Assembly (NCBI RefSeq): GCF_002101785.1 | Contig: NZ_LQPJ01000107.1 | Coordinates: forward strand, 1-64,000 | Length of the DNA stretch: 64,000 bases | Source of the DNA: Mycobacterium palustre | GTDB taxonomy: Bacteria; Actinomycetota; Actinomycetes; Mycobacteriales; Mycobacteriaceae | Direction: 5' to 3' | Shown: positions 42,501 to 51,927 of the stretch, piece after piece | Layout of the letters: every line of letters begins with the position of its first letter | Position numbering within the stretch: the first letter of the stretch is position 1 | The notes under the pieces: generated by a model | The model's input: the letters and a program-made list of their open reading frames with translations, nothing else | Told to the model about the DNA's origin: nothing | The model's database searches: none | Made by a program: the position numbers and the translations under genes

Positions 42501-43997
42501 ATGGGCTACTCCATTCCCGACACGGTGACCACCAAAGGGCCCTTTCAACCGATGCGTTTTGAGGCCACGGTCGAGGAGTGCATCGTCACCCACGGCGAGA
42601 TCCCCAAAGATCTCGCCGGTGGCATTTACCGCACCGGACCGTGCTGGAAACGGCCGACCAGCCAGGGAACGACTCCTCTGCTGGCGATGGACGGAATGGT
42701 TCAGGGCCTGGTCTTTGAAAACGGCCGGGCTGACTTCCGTAACCGCTGGGTACGCACCCCGAAGTACGTGCTGGAAGACAAGCACGGCCGCGGCATGTTT
42801 GACTACACCGACGGCGGGTTCGGCGACTACCGCGACTACGGGATCGGCGAGGTGTTGCGTACCCCGGAGAACGCCCACACCCCACAGGGCACCGCCAGCA
42901 TCAACATCTTCCCGTTCGCCGGCGAGCTGGTGGTTTCCGGCGAATACGGCTGTCCCCCGCAGGTCATCGACCCAATCACATTGGAAACCAAGGGCATCGT
43001 CGATTGGGCACCGGCTTTGTCCAGCGGGCCCCACAAACCGGTGTGCTTCGGTGACGGCACGTTCTGCGCCCACCCGAAGTGGGACGAGGACACCGGCATT
43101 CTCTACGGCTGGTCATATAGCGACACGGCGCCCTACGTGTCGATGAAGTACGTGCACCCCGACGGCACGGTGGAATCCCGCGATCTGTGGGATGCCCCGT
43201 ATAACACGGTGGCGCACGACATTTGGCTGACGCCGGAGTGGGTTGTCATGCCGTTCCAGCCGTTCATCATCGACCTGCAGCGCAATGCCAAGGGGCTCGC
43301 CGTCTTCGGCTGGGATCCGGAACTTCCCATCACCCTCGCGCTGATCCCGCGCCATAACCTGCAGGGCGAGATCCGTTGGATCCAAACCGGTCTGCCTGCG
43401 CAATACGTCATGCACACGATGACGGCCAACGTCCGGGGTGACCAGCTCATCCTCGACGCGCCGATTTTCGACAAGCCGCCGTTCCCGATGGAGCACGACT
43501 TCAAAGAAGGTGACCAGGTCGCGCTGTTCTTCAGCAACGCGGCCAGCTACCTGGGGCGGTGGACCGTCAACCTCACCACGGGTGACACTAAGTCAGAGCA
43601 GCTGTCGGAGCTGCCGTCCGAGATATGCAAGGTCGACCAGCGCTTCTACGGGAAAGGACACCGGTACGGCTTTCAGATCGGGGGCCGGCCCAAGAAGAGG
43701 GGCATGCGGATGGACAGCCTCATCCGCAATGACGTCGACAAGGTGACCGAGCAGGTCTATCAGATCCGTGGAGAAGGCGAATTGGCCGCGGTGCTCGAGG
43801 CCTCGTTCGCGCCGCGCACCACCGACTCTCCCGAAGGCGACGGCTACATCATCGTGCCGGTTTCATGGTGGGGCGATCGTCGCGGTGAGTTCCAGATCTT
43901 CGACACCGACGACATCACCGCCGGTCCCATTTGCAAGATCGAGCTCCCCTTCCACATGGGTTGGACCCCGCACGGTCACTGGATGGACTTCCGCTGA
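42501..43997 (+). CDS. Carotenoid oxygenase (carotenoid/apocarotenoid cleavage dioxygenase family)
   Basis: A 498-residue RPE65/CCD-family protein. The four iron-binding His are visible at 191 (FCAHPKWDE), 239 (VAHDIW), 305 (VMHTM) and 491-493 (TPHGHWM). The IPKDLAGGIYRTGP and LAMDGMVQGLVFENG segments are family signatures. ATG 42501 follows AAGGAG at 42485-42490. Such enzymes split carbon double bonds of carotenoids, apocarotenoids or stilbene-like substrates using Fe(II) and oxygen. It is the first forward gene of the polyene-like cluster and its 3' end overlaps the convergent TetR gene by 22 bases. The natural substrate is unknown. Confidence 0.92.
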   Translation: MGYSIPDTVTTKGPFQPMRFEATVEECIVTHGEIPKDLAGGIYRTGPCWKRPTSQGTTPLLAMDGMVQGLVFENGRADFRNRWVRTPKYVLEDKHGRGMFDYTDGGFGDYRDYGIGEVLRTPENAHTPQGTASINIFPFAGELVVSGEYGCPPQVIDPITLETKGIVDWAPALSSGPHKPVCFGDGTFCAHPKWDEDTGILYGWSYSDTAPYVSMKYVHPDGTVESRDLWDAPYNTVAHDIWLTPEWVVMPFQPFIIDLQRNAKGLAVFGWDPELPITLALIPRHNLQGEIRWIQTGLPAQYVMHTMTANVRGDQLILDAPIFDKPPFPMEHDFKEGDQVALFFSNAASYLGRWTVNLTTGDTKSEQLSELPSEICKVDQRFYGKGHRYGFQIGGRPKKRGMRMDSLIRNDVDKVTEQVYQIRGEGELAAVLEASFAPRTTDSPEGDGYIIVPVSWWGDRRGEFQIFDTDDITAGPICKIELPFHMGWTPHGHWMDFR

Positions 43998-44653
43998 GGC
44001 GGCGCGTCCGTCACGTCCACGGGACGGACGCGAGCGGGCCGGTACAGCGTGTTCCAGAAGATGTCGGTGTAGCCGTCAAGGTGCTCCGCGTACTCGGCGT
44101 CGTCGAGCGGCGGGGATGCCGAGAGGCTGCGATGCACCATGCTGGCGAGCCAGGTTGCGACTTGAAGCGCAGGGAGTGAGGGCTGGATCCAACCCCCCGT
44201 TTGCCCATGCTCGATGTGGTCGCGCAGGCCATCGACGCTCTGGTGTACTAAAGCCCGGTAGGCGGAGTCGGCCCGCGCCTCAAATAGCGCGGTGTCGCGC
44301 AGGGCGGCAAGGACACTCGCGTGTGGCCGGTAGCGAGCCAGGGCCTCGTCGATGCGCTGACGCAGCTCGGCGCGGGTAGGCGCGGTGGGGCCGGCGGCCC
44401 AAGTCGCGGGAGCGGCCCCCACATCGTCGCGGACATCGTCGAGCCAGGCGAGTAGCAGGTCGACTTTGTCCTCGAAGTATGCGTAGAAGGTAGTGCGCGT
44501 CAGGTCGGCCGCCGCGCTGAGCTTCTCAACGCTGATCTCGGTGTAACGCAACCCTTGCGCGTGAAGGTTTTCCAGCCCCCGGCGTAGTCTCTGGCGGGTG
44601 GCGGCGCGCCGCCACCCTCGGTCGCTCTGGCGGCTACGCGTGCTCGGGGGCAT
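43976..44653 (-). CDS. TetR family transcriptional regulator (cluster regulator 1)
   Basis: A 225-residue regulator from ATG 44653. The helix-turn-helix reads YTEISVEKLSAAADLTRTTFYAYFEDKVDLLLAWL (about residues 42-75). It overlaps the 3' end of the second TetR (44,634) by 20 bases, so the two are one transcriptional unit. Readings that start further upstream run into that gene in another frame. The pattern FYAYFEDK-(V)-DLL is shared with the two other TetR proteins of this cluster (44,634 and 54,181), pointing to a duplicated regulator set. A hydrophobic ligand pocket is expected; the inducer could be the cluster's terpenoid-like metabolite. Confidence 0.86.
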   Translation of the reverse strand: MPPSTRSRQSDRGWRRAATRQRLRRGLENLHAQGLRYTEISVEKLSAAADLTRTTFYAYFEDKVDLLLAWLDDVRDDVGAAPATWAAGPTAPTRAELRQRIDEALARYRPHASVLAALRDTALFEARADSAYRALVHQSVDGLRDHIEHGQTGGWIQPSLPALQVATWLASMVHRSLSASPPLDDAEYAEHLDGYTDIFWNTLYRPARVRPVDVTDAPPQRKSIQ

Positions 44654-45302
44654 CGTGGACCGCGGCGTAGAGGTTGTGCCACACAATCGTGGTGAGGCTG
44701 TCGATCCAGGGGTCAGGGTCGTCGAGGCGCCCGGTGGCCGTGAGTTCGTAGAGGCCGCTCTGGGTGAGCGAGGCGAGCAGCCTGGCCGTGCGCTGCGCCT
44801 CCAGCGACGGGTCGAGCGCACCATCAGCCTGCGCACGCGCGAGCTCGGTCGAATAGCCTTTCAGGGCAGCGTTGAATAGCGACGAAAAGTGCTGGCGCAC
44901 AGTGGAGTCATAGGTGGCGACCTGCTCCACGGCGGTGAGCAGATGACGATGACGCAGGTAGGTCGAGAAGATCCGTTCGGTGACCACGCGTAGGTCGCTC
45001 CAAGTCCCGTCCGGAGGCAAGGCCCACCACGCCAACGTCGCTTCGAACAGCTCGACGACGGCATCTTCGGTCAGGGCGCGGAGCAGGTCTCCGGTGTCCT
45101 CGAAGTAAACGTAGAAGCGTGAGCGCGAGATACCCGCCGCCCGGCCGAGCTGCGCCACAGAGAGATCCGAATAAATCGCGCCCTGCCCGAGAAGTTCTTC
45201 CAGTGCCGGCGCGAGCCTCGCGACGATCGCTCGGCGCCTATCCTCTCTGACGTGCCCCGCTCGCCTCACAGGAGCGGTCAGTTTGCCGGGCATCGTGGAC
45301 AT
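44634..45302 (-). CDS. TetR family transcriptional regulator (cluster regulator 2)
   Basis: A 222-residue protein from ATG 45302, with GGGAG correctly spaced upstream; an in-frame ATG at 45320 lacks a site. The DNA-binding segment is YSDLSVAQLGRAAGISRSRFYVYFEDTGDLLRAL. The C-terminal half (TWSDLRVVTERIFSTYLRHRHLL, VATYDSTVRQHFSS) aligns along its length with the TetR at 54,181, e.g. ISRS-x-FYVYF and AYDP/TYDS, marking them as paralogues. It lies 44 bases downstream of the FAD oxidoreductase A stop on the same strand and could be co-transcribed with it. Confidence 0.87.
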   Translation of the reverse strand: MSTMPGKLTAPVRRAGHVREDRRRAIVARLAPALEELLGQGAIYSDLSVAQLGRAAGISRSRFYVYFEDTGDLLRALTEDAVVELFEATLAWWALPPDGTWSDLRVVTERIFSTYLRHRHLLTAVEQVATYDSTVRQHFSSLFNAALKGYSTELARAQADGALDPSLEAQRTARLLASLTQSGLYELTATGRLDDPDPWIDSLTTIVWHNLYAAVHDAPEHA

Positions 45303-45346
45303 CCTATGCGCTCCCAACATCGGCAGGCATGGCCACGGGCCGCCGG

Positions 45347-46738
45347 TCAGGTCGTTCGGGCAGCTGGGTGCCGGCGGGCGGTCGCGGCGTGAGCCGGCGT
45401 GCCGAGCGCTTCGCCGAGTTCGCGGGCCGCCCGTTCCCCCGCGGCGACGGCGGTGTTGACGTTGCCCGAGGAATTGTAGGAGCCCGCCAGGTGGATGCGG
45501 CTGTTGCGGCGGCGGGTGGCGTGGAAGCGGCCGAGCTCACGGTACAGACCGGGATGGCTGTAGACCAGCACGGGATACCAGCGGTTCACGCGAGCGAACT
45601 CGATGTCGTTGTCGAGGCCGGGCATCAGGGGCTCGGCGTCGCGCAGCAGACCCGCGAGCAAGGTGTCGTCGTCCTCATCGGCATGCTCGACTGCCCACTC
45701 GTTCATTGAGTACAGGCCGATCAGCCCCTTGCCGGGCGGTGTGCGGCCGGGAGCCTTGTTGTGCTCGGCGATGATCGCGAACAACGCGTCCGAGGCCGGC
45801 CGGGGAAAGACGACGAACGACGCGGGCATGTTCGCTGGAGGGCGCGCCAACCCGACGTTGATGTTGATGCACGACGTGTACCGCAAATCACGCAGGAATG
45901 CGGCGCGATCGGGGTCGAGCTGCGGCAGCAGGTCGGGTACCTCGTTGCCCATCGAGCTGACGACGGCGCCGGCCCCCCGCTCGGTGTGCTGGCCGTCGGG
46001 TCCCGTCCAGGTGATCTCGACGCCGTCGGCGTCTTCTATCACCTGTTCGACGGTGACTCCCAGGCGTACATCCAGCGGTGCCGCAATGCGCTCCATGAAG
46101 GAGGAGTAGCCGTCCCGGAAGGCGTATAGCTTTGTGCCGAGAACCTTTTGCCAGAGGAAAAAGAACTCCACCACCGAGATGACGTCGCCGGGCACCCCGG
46201 CCCCGGCCCGAACGGTCGGCTCGATGAGGAAGTCGTACAGCTCGCCATCGATGCCGCGCCGCCGCGCGTACGCCGCCGGTGATTCGACGTCGTAGGCGCT
46301 GGCGACGGAAAGGTCCTCATAGCTGAGCAGCTTGCCGATCCGCATCGCGTCGAAAGCCAGTTTGCCGACCTGCAACTTGGCCCGGGTGGAAAGCAATTTG
46401 GTGCGAGCGGCGTCGATCGCGAGGTTGTCGGCCCGCAGCAAGTGCAGCTTGGCGTCGCGAACGAAGCCCATCAGCGAGTTGGACGGGATCAGCTCATCGC
46501 GCATGCCGATCTCGTCCACCAGCGCCATCACCGACGAGTACGCCTCAGGCAGCACGGTGGCCCCCGTCTCCATCAGGAAGCCGTCACGCCGGACGGTCAG
46601 CAACTGCCCGCCAACCCGGTCCCGCCGCTCGAGGACGACCACGTCGACACCCCGCCGGGTAAGCCGGTGAGCCGCAGCAAGCCCGGACGGGCCGGCTCCG
46701 ACAACGAATACGGGTCCCTGTGATCCGGCTTCCGACAT
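45347..46738 (-). CDS. FAD-dependent oxidoreductase, desaturase/protoporphyrinogen-oxidase-like (paralogue A)
   Basis: A 463-residue flavoprotein. The dinucleotide fold VFVVGAGPSGLAAAHRL with downstream VLERRDRVGGQL (GG doublet of the amine-oxidase/CrtI class) lies at the N-terminus; C-terminal RIHLAGSYNSSGNVNTAVAAGERAARE closes the FAD site. Middle signatures FDGELYDFLIEPTVRAGAG, DVISVVEFFFLWQKVLGTKLYAFRDGYSSF and NRWYPVLVYSHPG are shared nearly word for word with the protein at 52,749. ATG 46738 follows AAGGAAAGG. The family includes phytoene desaturases, protoporphyrinogen oxidases and amine oxidases. In this context desaturation of an isoprenoid is the best guess. Confidence 0.9.
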   Translation of the reverse strand: MSEAGSQGPVFVVGAGPSGLAAAHRLTRRGVDVVVLERRDRVGGQLLTVRRDGFLMETGATVLPEAYSSVMALVDEIGMRDELIPSNSLMGFVRDAKLHLLRADNLAIDAARTKLLSTRAKLQVGKLAFDAMRIGKLLSYEDLSVASAYDVESPAAYARRRGIDGELYDFLIEPTVRAGAGVPGDVISVVEFFFLWQKVLGTKLYAFRDGYSSFMERIAAPLDVRLGVTVEQVIEDADGVEITWTGPDGQHTERGAGAVVSSMGNEVPDLLPQLDPDRAAFLRDLRYTSCININVGLARPPANMPASFVVFPRPASDALFAIIAEHNKAPGRTPPGKGLIGLYSMNEWAVEHADEDDDTLLAGLLRDAEPLMPGLDNDIEFARVNRWYPVLVYSHPGLYRELGRFHATRRRNSRIHLAGSYNSSGNVNTAVAAGERAARELGEALGTPAHAATARRHPAARTT

Positions 46739-46907
46739 TGGCGGCCTTTCCTTGGGCAATATCCGGCTGACCCGCCGCTCGGGACAGCTTGCCAGCACAT
46801 CTAGACAGGACATAGTGTAAAGATGTGTGCTCTGGAACACAAAGGGCACTGCGAGTGGCGCAAAACACGCCCAACGCCGACTGGGAAGCCCGAACCGAGA
46901 GGTAACG

Positions 46908-49661
46908 ATGAATTCGCCTGTTGACGTGCTGCTACTGGATGACGCCCGCGCCCAAGAGGCCGAACTGACCGGCGGCAAGGGGGCGAACCTGGCCGCGTTG
47001 AGCGCCGCCGGGTTCCCCGTGCCGAAAGGGTTCGCGGTGACGACCGCGGCTTACGACGCGTTCATCGACGGAGCCGGACTGCGTCCGCGCATTGCGGATC
47101 TGCTCGCCCATGCGGACTACAAGGACGCCGTCGCACTGGAGGAGACGACGGCCAAGGTGCGGCAAACGATCATCGATGCCCCGTTGCCGCAGGAGCTCGC
47201 CGACACGATCGCCGCTTCCTACGCAGCGCTCCCGGCGGACAGCTATGTGGCTGTGCGGTCGTCGGGAACGGCGGAAGATCTTGCGGACACATCGTTCGCC
47301 GGGCTGCACGACACGTACCTCGATGTGCGCGGCCCGGATGCGGTCGCACACGCGGTCAAGAGATGCTGGGCGTCGATGTGGACCGCCCGTGCCACCCACT
47401 ACCGCCACAACGCCGGGATTGACCACGCGGGCGTACGCATCGCGGTGATCGTCCAGCAAATGGTCGAGTCGGTGGCTTCCGGCGTGCTGTTCACCGCCAA
47501 CCCGCTGACCGCCCAGACCGAGCAGCTGGTAATCAACGCGAACTGGGGGTTGGGCGAGAGCGTGGTCTCGGGCATCGCCACGCCGGACTCGTGGGTGCTC
47601 GACACCGGGACGCTGCGGCCCGTGGAACGGACTCTCGGGGCCAAGGAGCTCATGATCGTCCGGGATCCCGACGCCGCGCATGGCACGGTAACCCTCGAGA
47701 CACCGGCCGAGGACCGCAAGCGTTTCACGTTGACCGACGACCAGCTGGCAGAACTCGGTGAGCTGGGACGCCGAGTGCAGGCGCACTACGACGGGTTGCC
47801 GCAGGACATCGAGTGGGCGCTCGCCGACGGCCGTGTATATCTGCTGCAATCGCGACCGGTCACCGGGGTGAACCTGGCGTGGGACACCGACGTCGACGAC
47901 TGGCAGACGCTGCCCGACCGTGACGACATCGTCTGGACACGCACCTGGGCCGACGAGCAGTGGACGGGCGCGATCACTCCGCTGTTTTACTCCTGGCGGG
48001 CCGAGATGTTCACCCGCGCGTACAGCCGGTGCGCCGACCTGTGGGGCGTCCCGGAGATGAAAACCGGTCGGATGTTCAAGTTCCACAAGGCCGAGGCGTA
48101 CTTCAACGCTGGTCTGGAGCGCGCGATCATCGAGCACACGGTCTTCCCGGCGTTCCGGCCCGGCCCCAACGTGCTCAACCACGTGCCGCCGTGGTGGCAC
48201 GACGAAATTCTCTCGTCCCCGTTCAGCATCGCCCGTTATCTCAAGATGCACGCCCGGATCACGGCGGCCGGCGATCCGGCCAACACTCCGTACGCGTTTC
48301 TGCGGACATTCGACAACTGGTTCTATAACCGGGTCGACGAAGCGCAGGGCCTGCCGGATGAACAGTTGCGCAAACTGTCCGATCGTGCGCTCGAGCGCCA
48401 CGTCGAAGAGCTGTTGGAGTTGGAATTCCGCTTCGCCGAGGAACTTTGGGCGGGCTACTACCTGTATGCGCGCGATGCGTTCTCCGCCCTCGGGTGGATG
48501 CTCGCCAAGTGGTACGACGGAAACAATCCGCTGGCTTTCGGCGAGCTGCTGTCGGGGGCGGCGCGCCGCACCGCCACCCTGCAGGAAAACATCGAGCTTT
48601 TGGCGTTCGCTGAGGAGATTCGCGAATCACCCGAGCTGCGCGCGCTTTTCGAAGCCTACGAGGGTAATGCCTTTTTCGCCGCACTCGAGGACTCAGAGGC
48701 GGGCCGTGACTTCTTGGCGCGGTATCGGACCTTCGCGCAAGCCAACGCCCACCGCGGACAAGCCGAGCGCGATATTTACTATCCGCGCCGGTTGGAAGAC
48801 CCGGCCACGGACTATCGAGCCTGGAAGACGATGCTGTCCAGCCCGGAGCCGCTGGACCCCGAGGAGAACGAGCGCCGGATCAACGCCCGGCGCGACGCGG
48901 TCCTCGCCGAGGTCGTCGAGAACATCAAGAAACGTCCGTTCGGGTTCGTCCGCGCGGAATTGTTCAAACTGGTGCACGACTGGCTGCTGAAATTTCTGAT
49001 CGTCCGCGACGACGAGCGCTACTACATCGACCGCTCGACATGGGCGGCCAAGCGGGCGTTCCTAGAGATCGGCCGCCGGCTGTTGCAGCGAGGGGTCTTC
49101 GACTCCGAACGCGACCTGTACTTCCTGAGCCGCCACGAGCTCTACGACGTCCTCCGCCGAAACCACGCGACCCCGTTGGTGAAGGCGAAGATCGCGGGCC
49201 GGATGCGCGACTTCGACCGCTTCGTCGCGCGCGAGACGCGGCTGCCCGTGTACATGCAAGGCGGCCATCCGGTGAACCTGTCCGACGCGACCGAAGGTGA
49301 CGACCTGGTCGGCATCGGCACGAGCCGCGGCAGGATCACCGGGCGCGCGCGGGTGCTGCACGGAGTCGAGGAGATCGGCCGGGTGCAGAAGGGGGACATC
49401 CTCATCGTCAATCACACCGACCCGGGCTGGACTCCGGTGTTCCTGGTGATCGCCGGGATCGTGCTCGAGACGGGCGGCATGCTGGCCCATGGGTCGCTGC
49501 TGGCGCGCGAGTATGGCTTCCCGGCCGTCCAGATCGCCGGCGCCACAGAGTTGATCCCCGACGGCGCATTGATCACCGTCGACGGCGACACCGGCACCGT
49601 CCACCTCGAGGACGGGCAAGAAGACAGCAGTGAACTCACCCTCGCGGAGGCCAACCGATGA
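46908..49661 (+). CDS. PEP-synthase-like dikinase with rifampin-phosphotransferase architecture
   Basis: A 917-residue protein. The N-terminal ATP-grasp pair (1-330) has LTGGKGANLAALSAAGFPVPKGF, VRSSGTAEDLADTSFAGLHDT and QDIEWALADGRVYLLQSRPV, as in PEP synthase and Rph. The central 330-800 region is a substrate domain without similarity I recognise and contains no PEP-type TIM barrel. The C-terminal swivelling domain (about 800-890) carries the catalytic His861 in TGGMLAHGSLLAREYGFPAV. ATP, central, His order is exactly that of rifampin phosphotransferase, so it should transfer the beta-phosphate of ATP via phospho-His to an organic acceptor. ATG 46908. It is followed by, and overlaps by 4 bases, the CrtC-like gene. 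Confidence 0.88.
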   Translation: MNSPVDVLLLDDARAQEAELTGGKGANLAALSAAGFPVPKGFAVTTAAYDAFIDGAGLRPRIADLLAHADYKDAVALEETTAKVRQTIIDAPLPQELADTIAASYAALPADSYVAVRSSGTAEDLADTSFAGLHDTYLDVRGPDAVAHAVKRCWASMWTARATHYRHNAGIDHAGVRIAVIVQQMVESVASGVLFTANPLTAQTEQLVINANWGLGESVVSGIATPDSWVLDTGTLRPVERTLGAKELMIVRDPDAAHGTVTLETPAEDRKRFTLTDDQLAELGELGRRVQAHYDGLPQDIEWALADGRVYLLQSRPVTGVNLAWDTDVDDWQTLPDRDDIVWTRTWADEQWTGAITPLFYSWRAEMFTRAYSRCADLWGVPEMKTGRMFKFHKAEAYFNAGLERAIIEHTVFPAFRPGPNVLNHVPPWWHDEILSSPFSIARYLKMHARITAAGDPANTPYAFLRTFDNWFYNRVDEAQGLPDEQLRKLSDRALERHVEELLELEFRFAEELWAGYYLYARDAFSALGWMLAKWYDGNNPLAFGELLSGAARRTATLQENIELLAFAEEIRESPELRALFEAYEGNAFFAALEDSEAGRDFLARYRTFAQANAHRGQAERDIYYPRRLEDPATDYRAWKTMLSSPEPLDPEENERRINARRDAVLAEVVENIKKRPFGFVRAELFKLVHDWLLKFLIVRDDERYYIDRSTWAAKRAFLEIGRRLLQRGVFDSERDLYFLSRHELYDVLRRNHATPLVKAKIAGRMRDFDRFVARETRLPVYMQGGHPVNLSDATEGDDLVGIGTSRGRITGRARVLHGVEEIGRVQKGDILIVNHTDPGWTPVFLVIAGIVLETGGMLAHGSLLAREYGFPAVQIAGATELIPDGALITVDGDTGTVHLEDGQEDSSELTLAEANR

Positions 49662-50692
49662 TCGAGACCGACCCCGTTCGCGACGAGCTGCACCTGCCGG
49701 ATCCCGTGCCGGCCGAGTACAGCGAGAACCTCATCCTCATGGGATTCGACGAGGCCAGCGGCCACGCCTTCTATTGGCATTGGAGCCGCATGCATACCGA
49801 TCCCAACCGCTGGGAGGGACTCATCGCGATCTACCGACCCGGTGGAGAAATCTTGTGCCGCCGCGAGTTTGGGGCCCACGGCAACAACGTCGACGTGGCA
49901 AGCTCGGGCAACTGTTCGTTTACGGTCGAAGAGCCCCTGCGCCGCTGGCACGCCCGCTACAGCGGACACGCGACCCGCACCACCACCGACGCGGCGGCCA
50001 GCGGCCTGGTGCCGGACGGGCCGACGACGGCGCTCGAAGTGGATCTGGTCTTCACCGGCGTCTTCGACACCTTCAGCGCCGGCGCGGCCATGGACAACCA
50101 GGACTGGGGCGACGGCCACCTGGAGCAGGGCGGCCGGGTCACCGGCACCATCAACGTGGCCGGCCAGTCAATTCCGGTGGACTGCCTGGCATTTCGAGAC
50201 CACACCTGGGGACGGCGCAACTACCTCACCCTCGATCGCCATGCTTGGTGTTTCGGTTTCTTCCCCAGCGGCCGGGTCTTCCTCGTGCTCGAAGCCTGGC
50301 ACGAGGGCGACGAGTACGCACGTTTCGGTTTCGTCGTACAGGATGGAAAGATGCTTCCCGCCGTCCCGTCGAAAACCCCTGGGCTGGACGACCCGACGGG
50401 CGAGCCGCGCCGGTTTACCGTGGAGCTGGATTCCGAGCTGGGGGCGATGTCGATCGACGTGCAGATGAAGCACGCCATGTCGTTCCATCTGGCGCACCCG
50501 CTCGAGATGCCGCTCGGCACCAGCTGGTCGGATGACCGCAACACGATCAATGTCGAGGGGCCCACGATCGTCGAGTGGAACGGTGAGCGGGGCACGGGGT
50601 GGATCGAGCGGACCAACCGCGCCGGGCGCCTGGCCCGCCCCCAGCCGAAGGCGGCGAACGCAGATCGGCCTGACGCCGCGTTGACAATTTGA
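49658..50692 (+). CDS. CrtC/AttH-like (DUF7064-type) lipocalin-fold protein
   Basis: A 344-residue beta-rich protein with motifs ASGHAFYWHWSR near the N-terminus, FRDHTWGRRNY in the centre (the D-x-(S/T)WG-x-R motif of hydroxyneurosporene synthase/AttH-like folds) and GFVVQDGKMLP. No signal peptide or membrane helix. Related proteins act as carotenoid 1,2-hydratases or as isomerase/cyclases on terpenoids and steroids, and many mycobacterial copies are unassigned. The start overlaps the dikinase stop (ATGA at 49658-49661), so both are co-translated; they probably act on consecutive intermediates. It has several conserved His and Asp that could form an acid-base site. Confidence 0.75.
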   Translation: MIETDPVRDELHLPDPVPAEYSENLILMGFDEASGHAFYWHWSRMHTDPNRWEGLIAIYRPGGEILCRREFGAHGNNVDVASSGNCSFTVEEPLRRWHARYSGHATRTTTDAAASGLVPDGPTTALEVDLVFTGVFDTFSAGAAMDNQDWGDGHLEQGGRVTGTINVAGQSIPVDCLAFRDHTWGRRNYLTLDRHAWCFGFFPSGRVFLVLEAWHEGDEYARFGFVVQDGKMLPAVPSKTPGLDDPTGEPRRFTVELDSELGAMSIDVQMKHAMSFHLAHPLEMPLGTSWSDDRNTINVEGPTIVEWNGERGTGWIERTNRAGRLARPQPKAANADRPDAALTI

Positions 50693-50717
50693 TATTGGGC
50701 GTTTCATTATCGGATTC

Positions 50718-51926
50718 ATGGCAACCACGGCCGCCACCGGGACCACAAACCTGAGGTCGACCGGGGCCGATGCTCAGCTGAGCGCGCCACTGCGAGAACC
50801 ACACCGGATGGTTCCGGTGAAATGGTGGGCCGCCCTGGGTGCGATGATCTTGGCCTTCATCGCCTACGTGTTGATCAAGTGGGTCACCGGCCCGTTCTTC
50901 AAGCGGGTGCCGACCGGCCCCATGGACCCACCGACATACATGAAGGTGGCCATGGTCGTGTTCCAGGCCGTGTCGATTCCGGTCGGCATCGGCCTCATCG
51001 GGTGGTTCGTGCTGCGTCCCATCATCCGGCAACGCCGGCTGACCCTCGACGGCATGCTGGTACTGGCCTTTTCGACGCTGTGGTTCCAGGATCCGTTGTC
51101 GGCGTACGGCGGGCACTGGTTCACCTATAACTCGTGGCCCATTAATTACGGCTCGTGGGTGCATGGCGTCCCCGGTTGGCTGTCCAACGGGAAGCCGGGC
51201 GCGATGTTGGTCGAGCCGATCCTGATCATGCCCGGCCTATACGTCTACGTTTTCGTCATCACTATGTTCCTGGGCGCGGCGGTCATGCGGCGGGCCAAGG
51301 TCAGGTGGCCACGAATCGGGACCGTCGGGCTGATCGGTGTGTGCTTTGTCGCGATGGTGGCCTTCGACATCATCCTGGAGGGCGTGATATTCATGCCGCT
51401 CGGTATCTGGGAGTACCCGGGCGGACGCGGCTTCGCCATCTTCAACGCGACCTACCATGCCTTTCCGCTGAATGAGGTCGTCACTGTCTCGGCGACTTTC
51501 ACCGCCGTCGCATGCCTGCGGTACTTCCGCAACGACAGAGGGCAGACACTCGTCGAACGCGGCACCGAACGCCTTCGGACGTCCGAGCGCACCCAGCAGG
51601 TGGTGCGGGCGCTGGCCGTGCTGGCGGGCGTGCACATGGCGCTGTTCCTCACCTACAACGTGCCGAATTACTGGGTCGGCACTCACTCCAAGGAGTGGCA
51701 GCGCGACCTCGTCGACCGGTCGTATTTCACGGACGGATTGTGCGGAGGAGGTACCGATCGGGCGTGCCCCGGGCCGGGTATCCCCTTGAGCCGCAACGAC
51801 AACACCGACTCGGGCAAGGGGTCTGTCTACATCACACCGGACGGCAAGGCCGTCATACCGCCGCACACCCGCCTGCCGGCGCGGTACCCGTTCCACCGAT
51901 CGAACGAAGCTGCCCCTCAGGGCTGA
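50718..51926 (+). CDS. AveC-family polytopic membrane protein (second copy)
   Basis: A 402-residue protein with about seven helices. The N-terminal 35 residues are hydrophilic, then VKWWAALGAMILAFIAYVLI begins the core. Shared family segments with the protein at 35,966 are TLDGMLVLAFSTLWFQDPL, EPILIMPGLYVYVF, FDIILEGVIFMPLGIWEYPGG, AFPLNEVVTVSATF and RYFRNDRGQTLVERGTERL. The tail ends in a hydrophilic, Cys-containing stretch (DGLCGGGTDRACPGPG). It follows the CrtC-like gene by 25 bases, in the same direction. Its 3' end is one base from the convergent membrane-protein gene. Catalysis of cyclisation or dehydration is suggested only by the avermectin namesake. Confidence 0.82.
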   Translation: MATTAATGTTNLRSTGADAQLSAPLREPHRMVPVKWWAALGAMILAFIAYVLIKWVTGPFFKRVPTGPMDPPTYMKVAMVVFQAVSIPVGIGLIGWFVLRPIIRQRRLTLDGMLVLAFSTLWFQDPLSAYGGHWFTYNSWPINYGSWVHGVPGWLSNGKPGAMLVEPILIMPGLYVYVFVITMFLGAAVMRRAKVRWPRIGTVGLIGVCFVAMVAFDIILEGVIFMPLGIWEYPGGRGFAIFNATYHAFPLNEVVTVSATFTAVACLRYFRNDRGQTLVERGTERLRTSERTQQVVRALAVLAGVHMALFLTYNVPNYWVGTHSKEWQRDLVDRSYFTDGLCGGGTDRACPGPGIPLSRNDNTDSGKGSVYITPDGKAVIPPHTRLPARYPFHRSNEAAPQG

Positions 51927-51927
51927 C

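Noticed and set aside
46932..48401. 489-codon reverse frame opposite the dikinase
   Set aside because: Antisense shadow; Arg/Gly/Val-rich, no motif.
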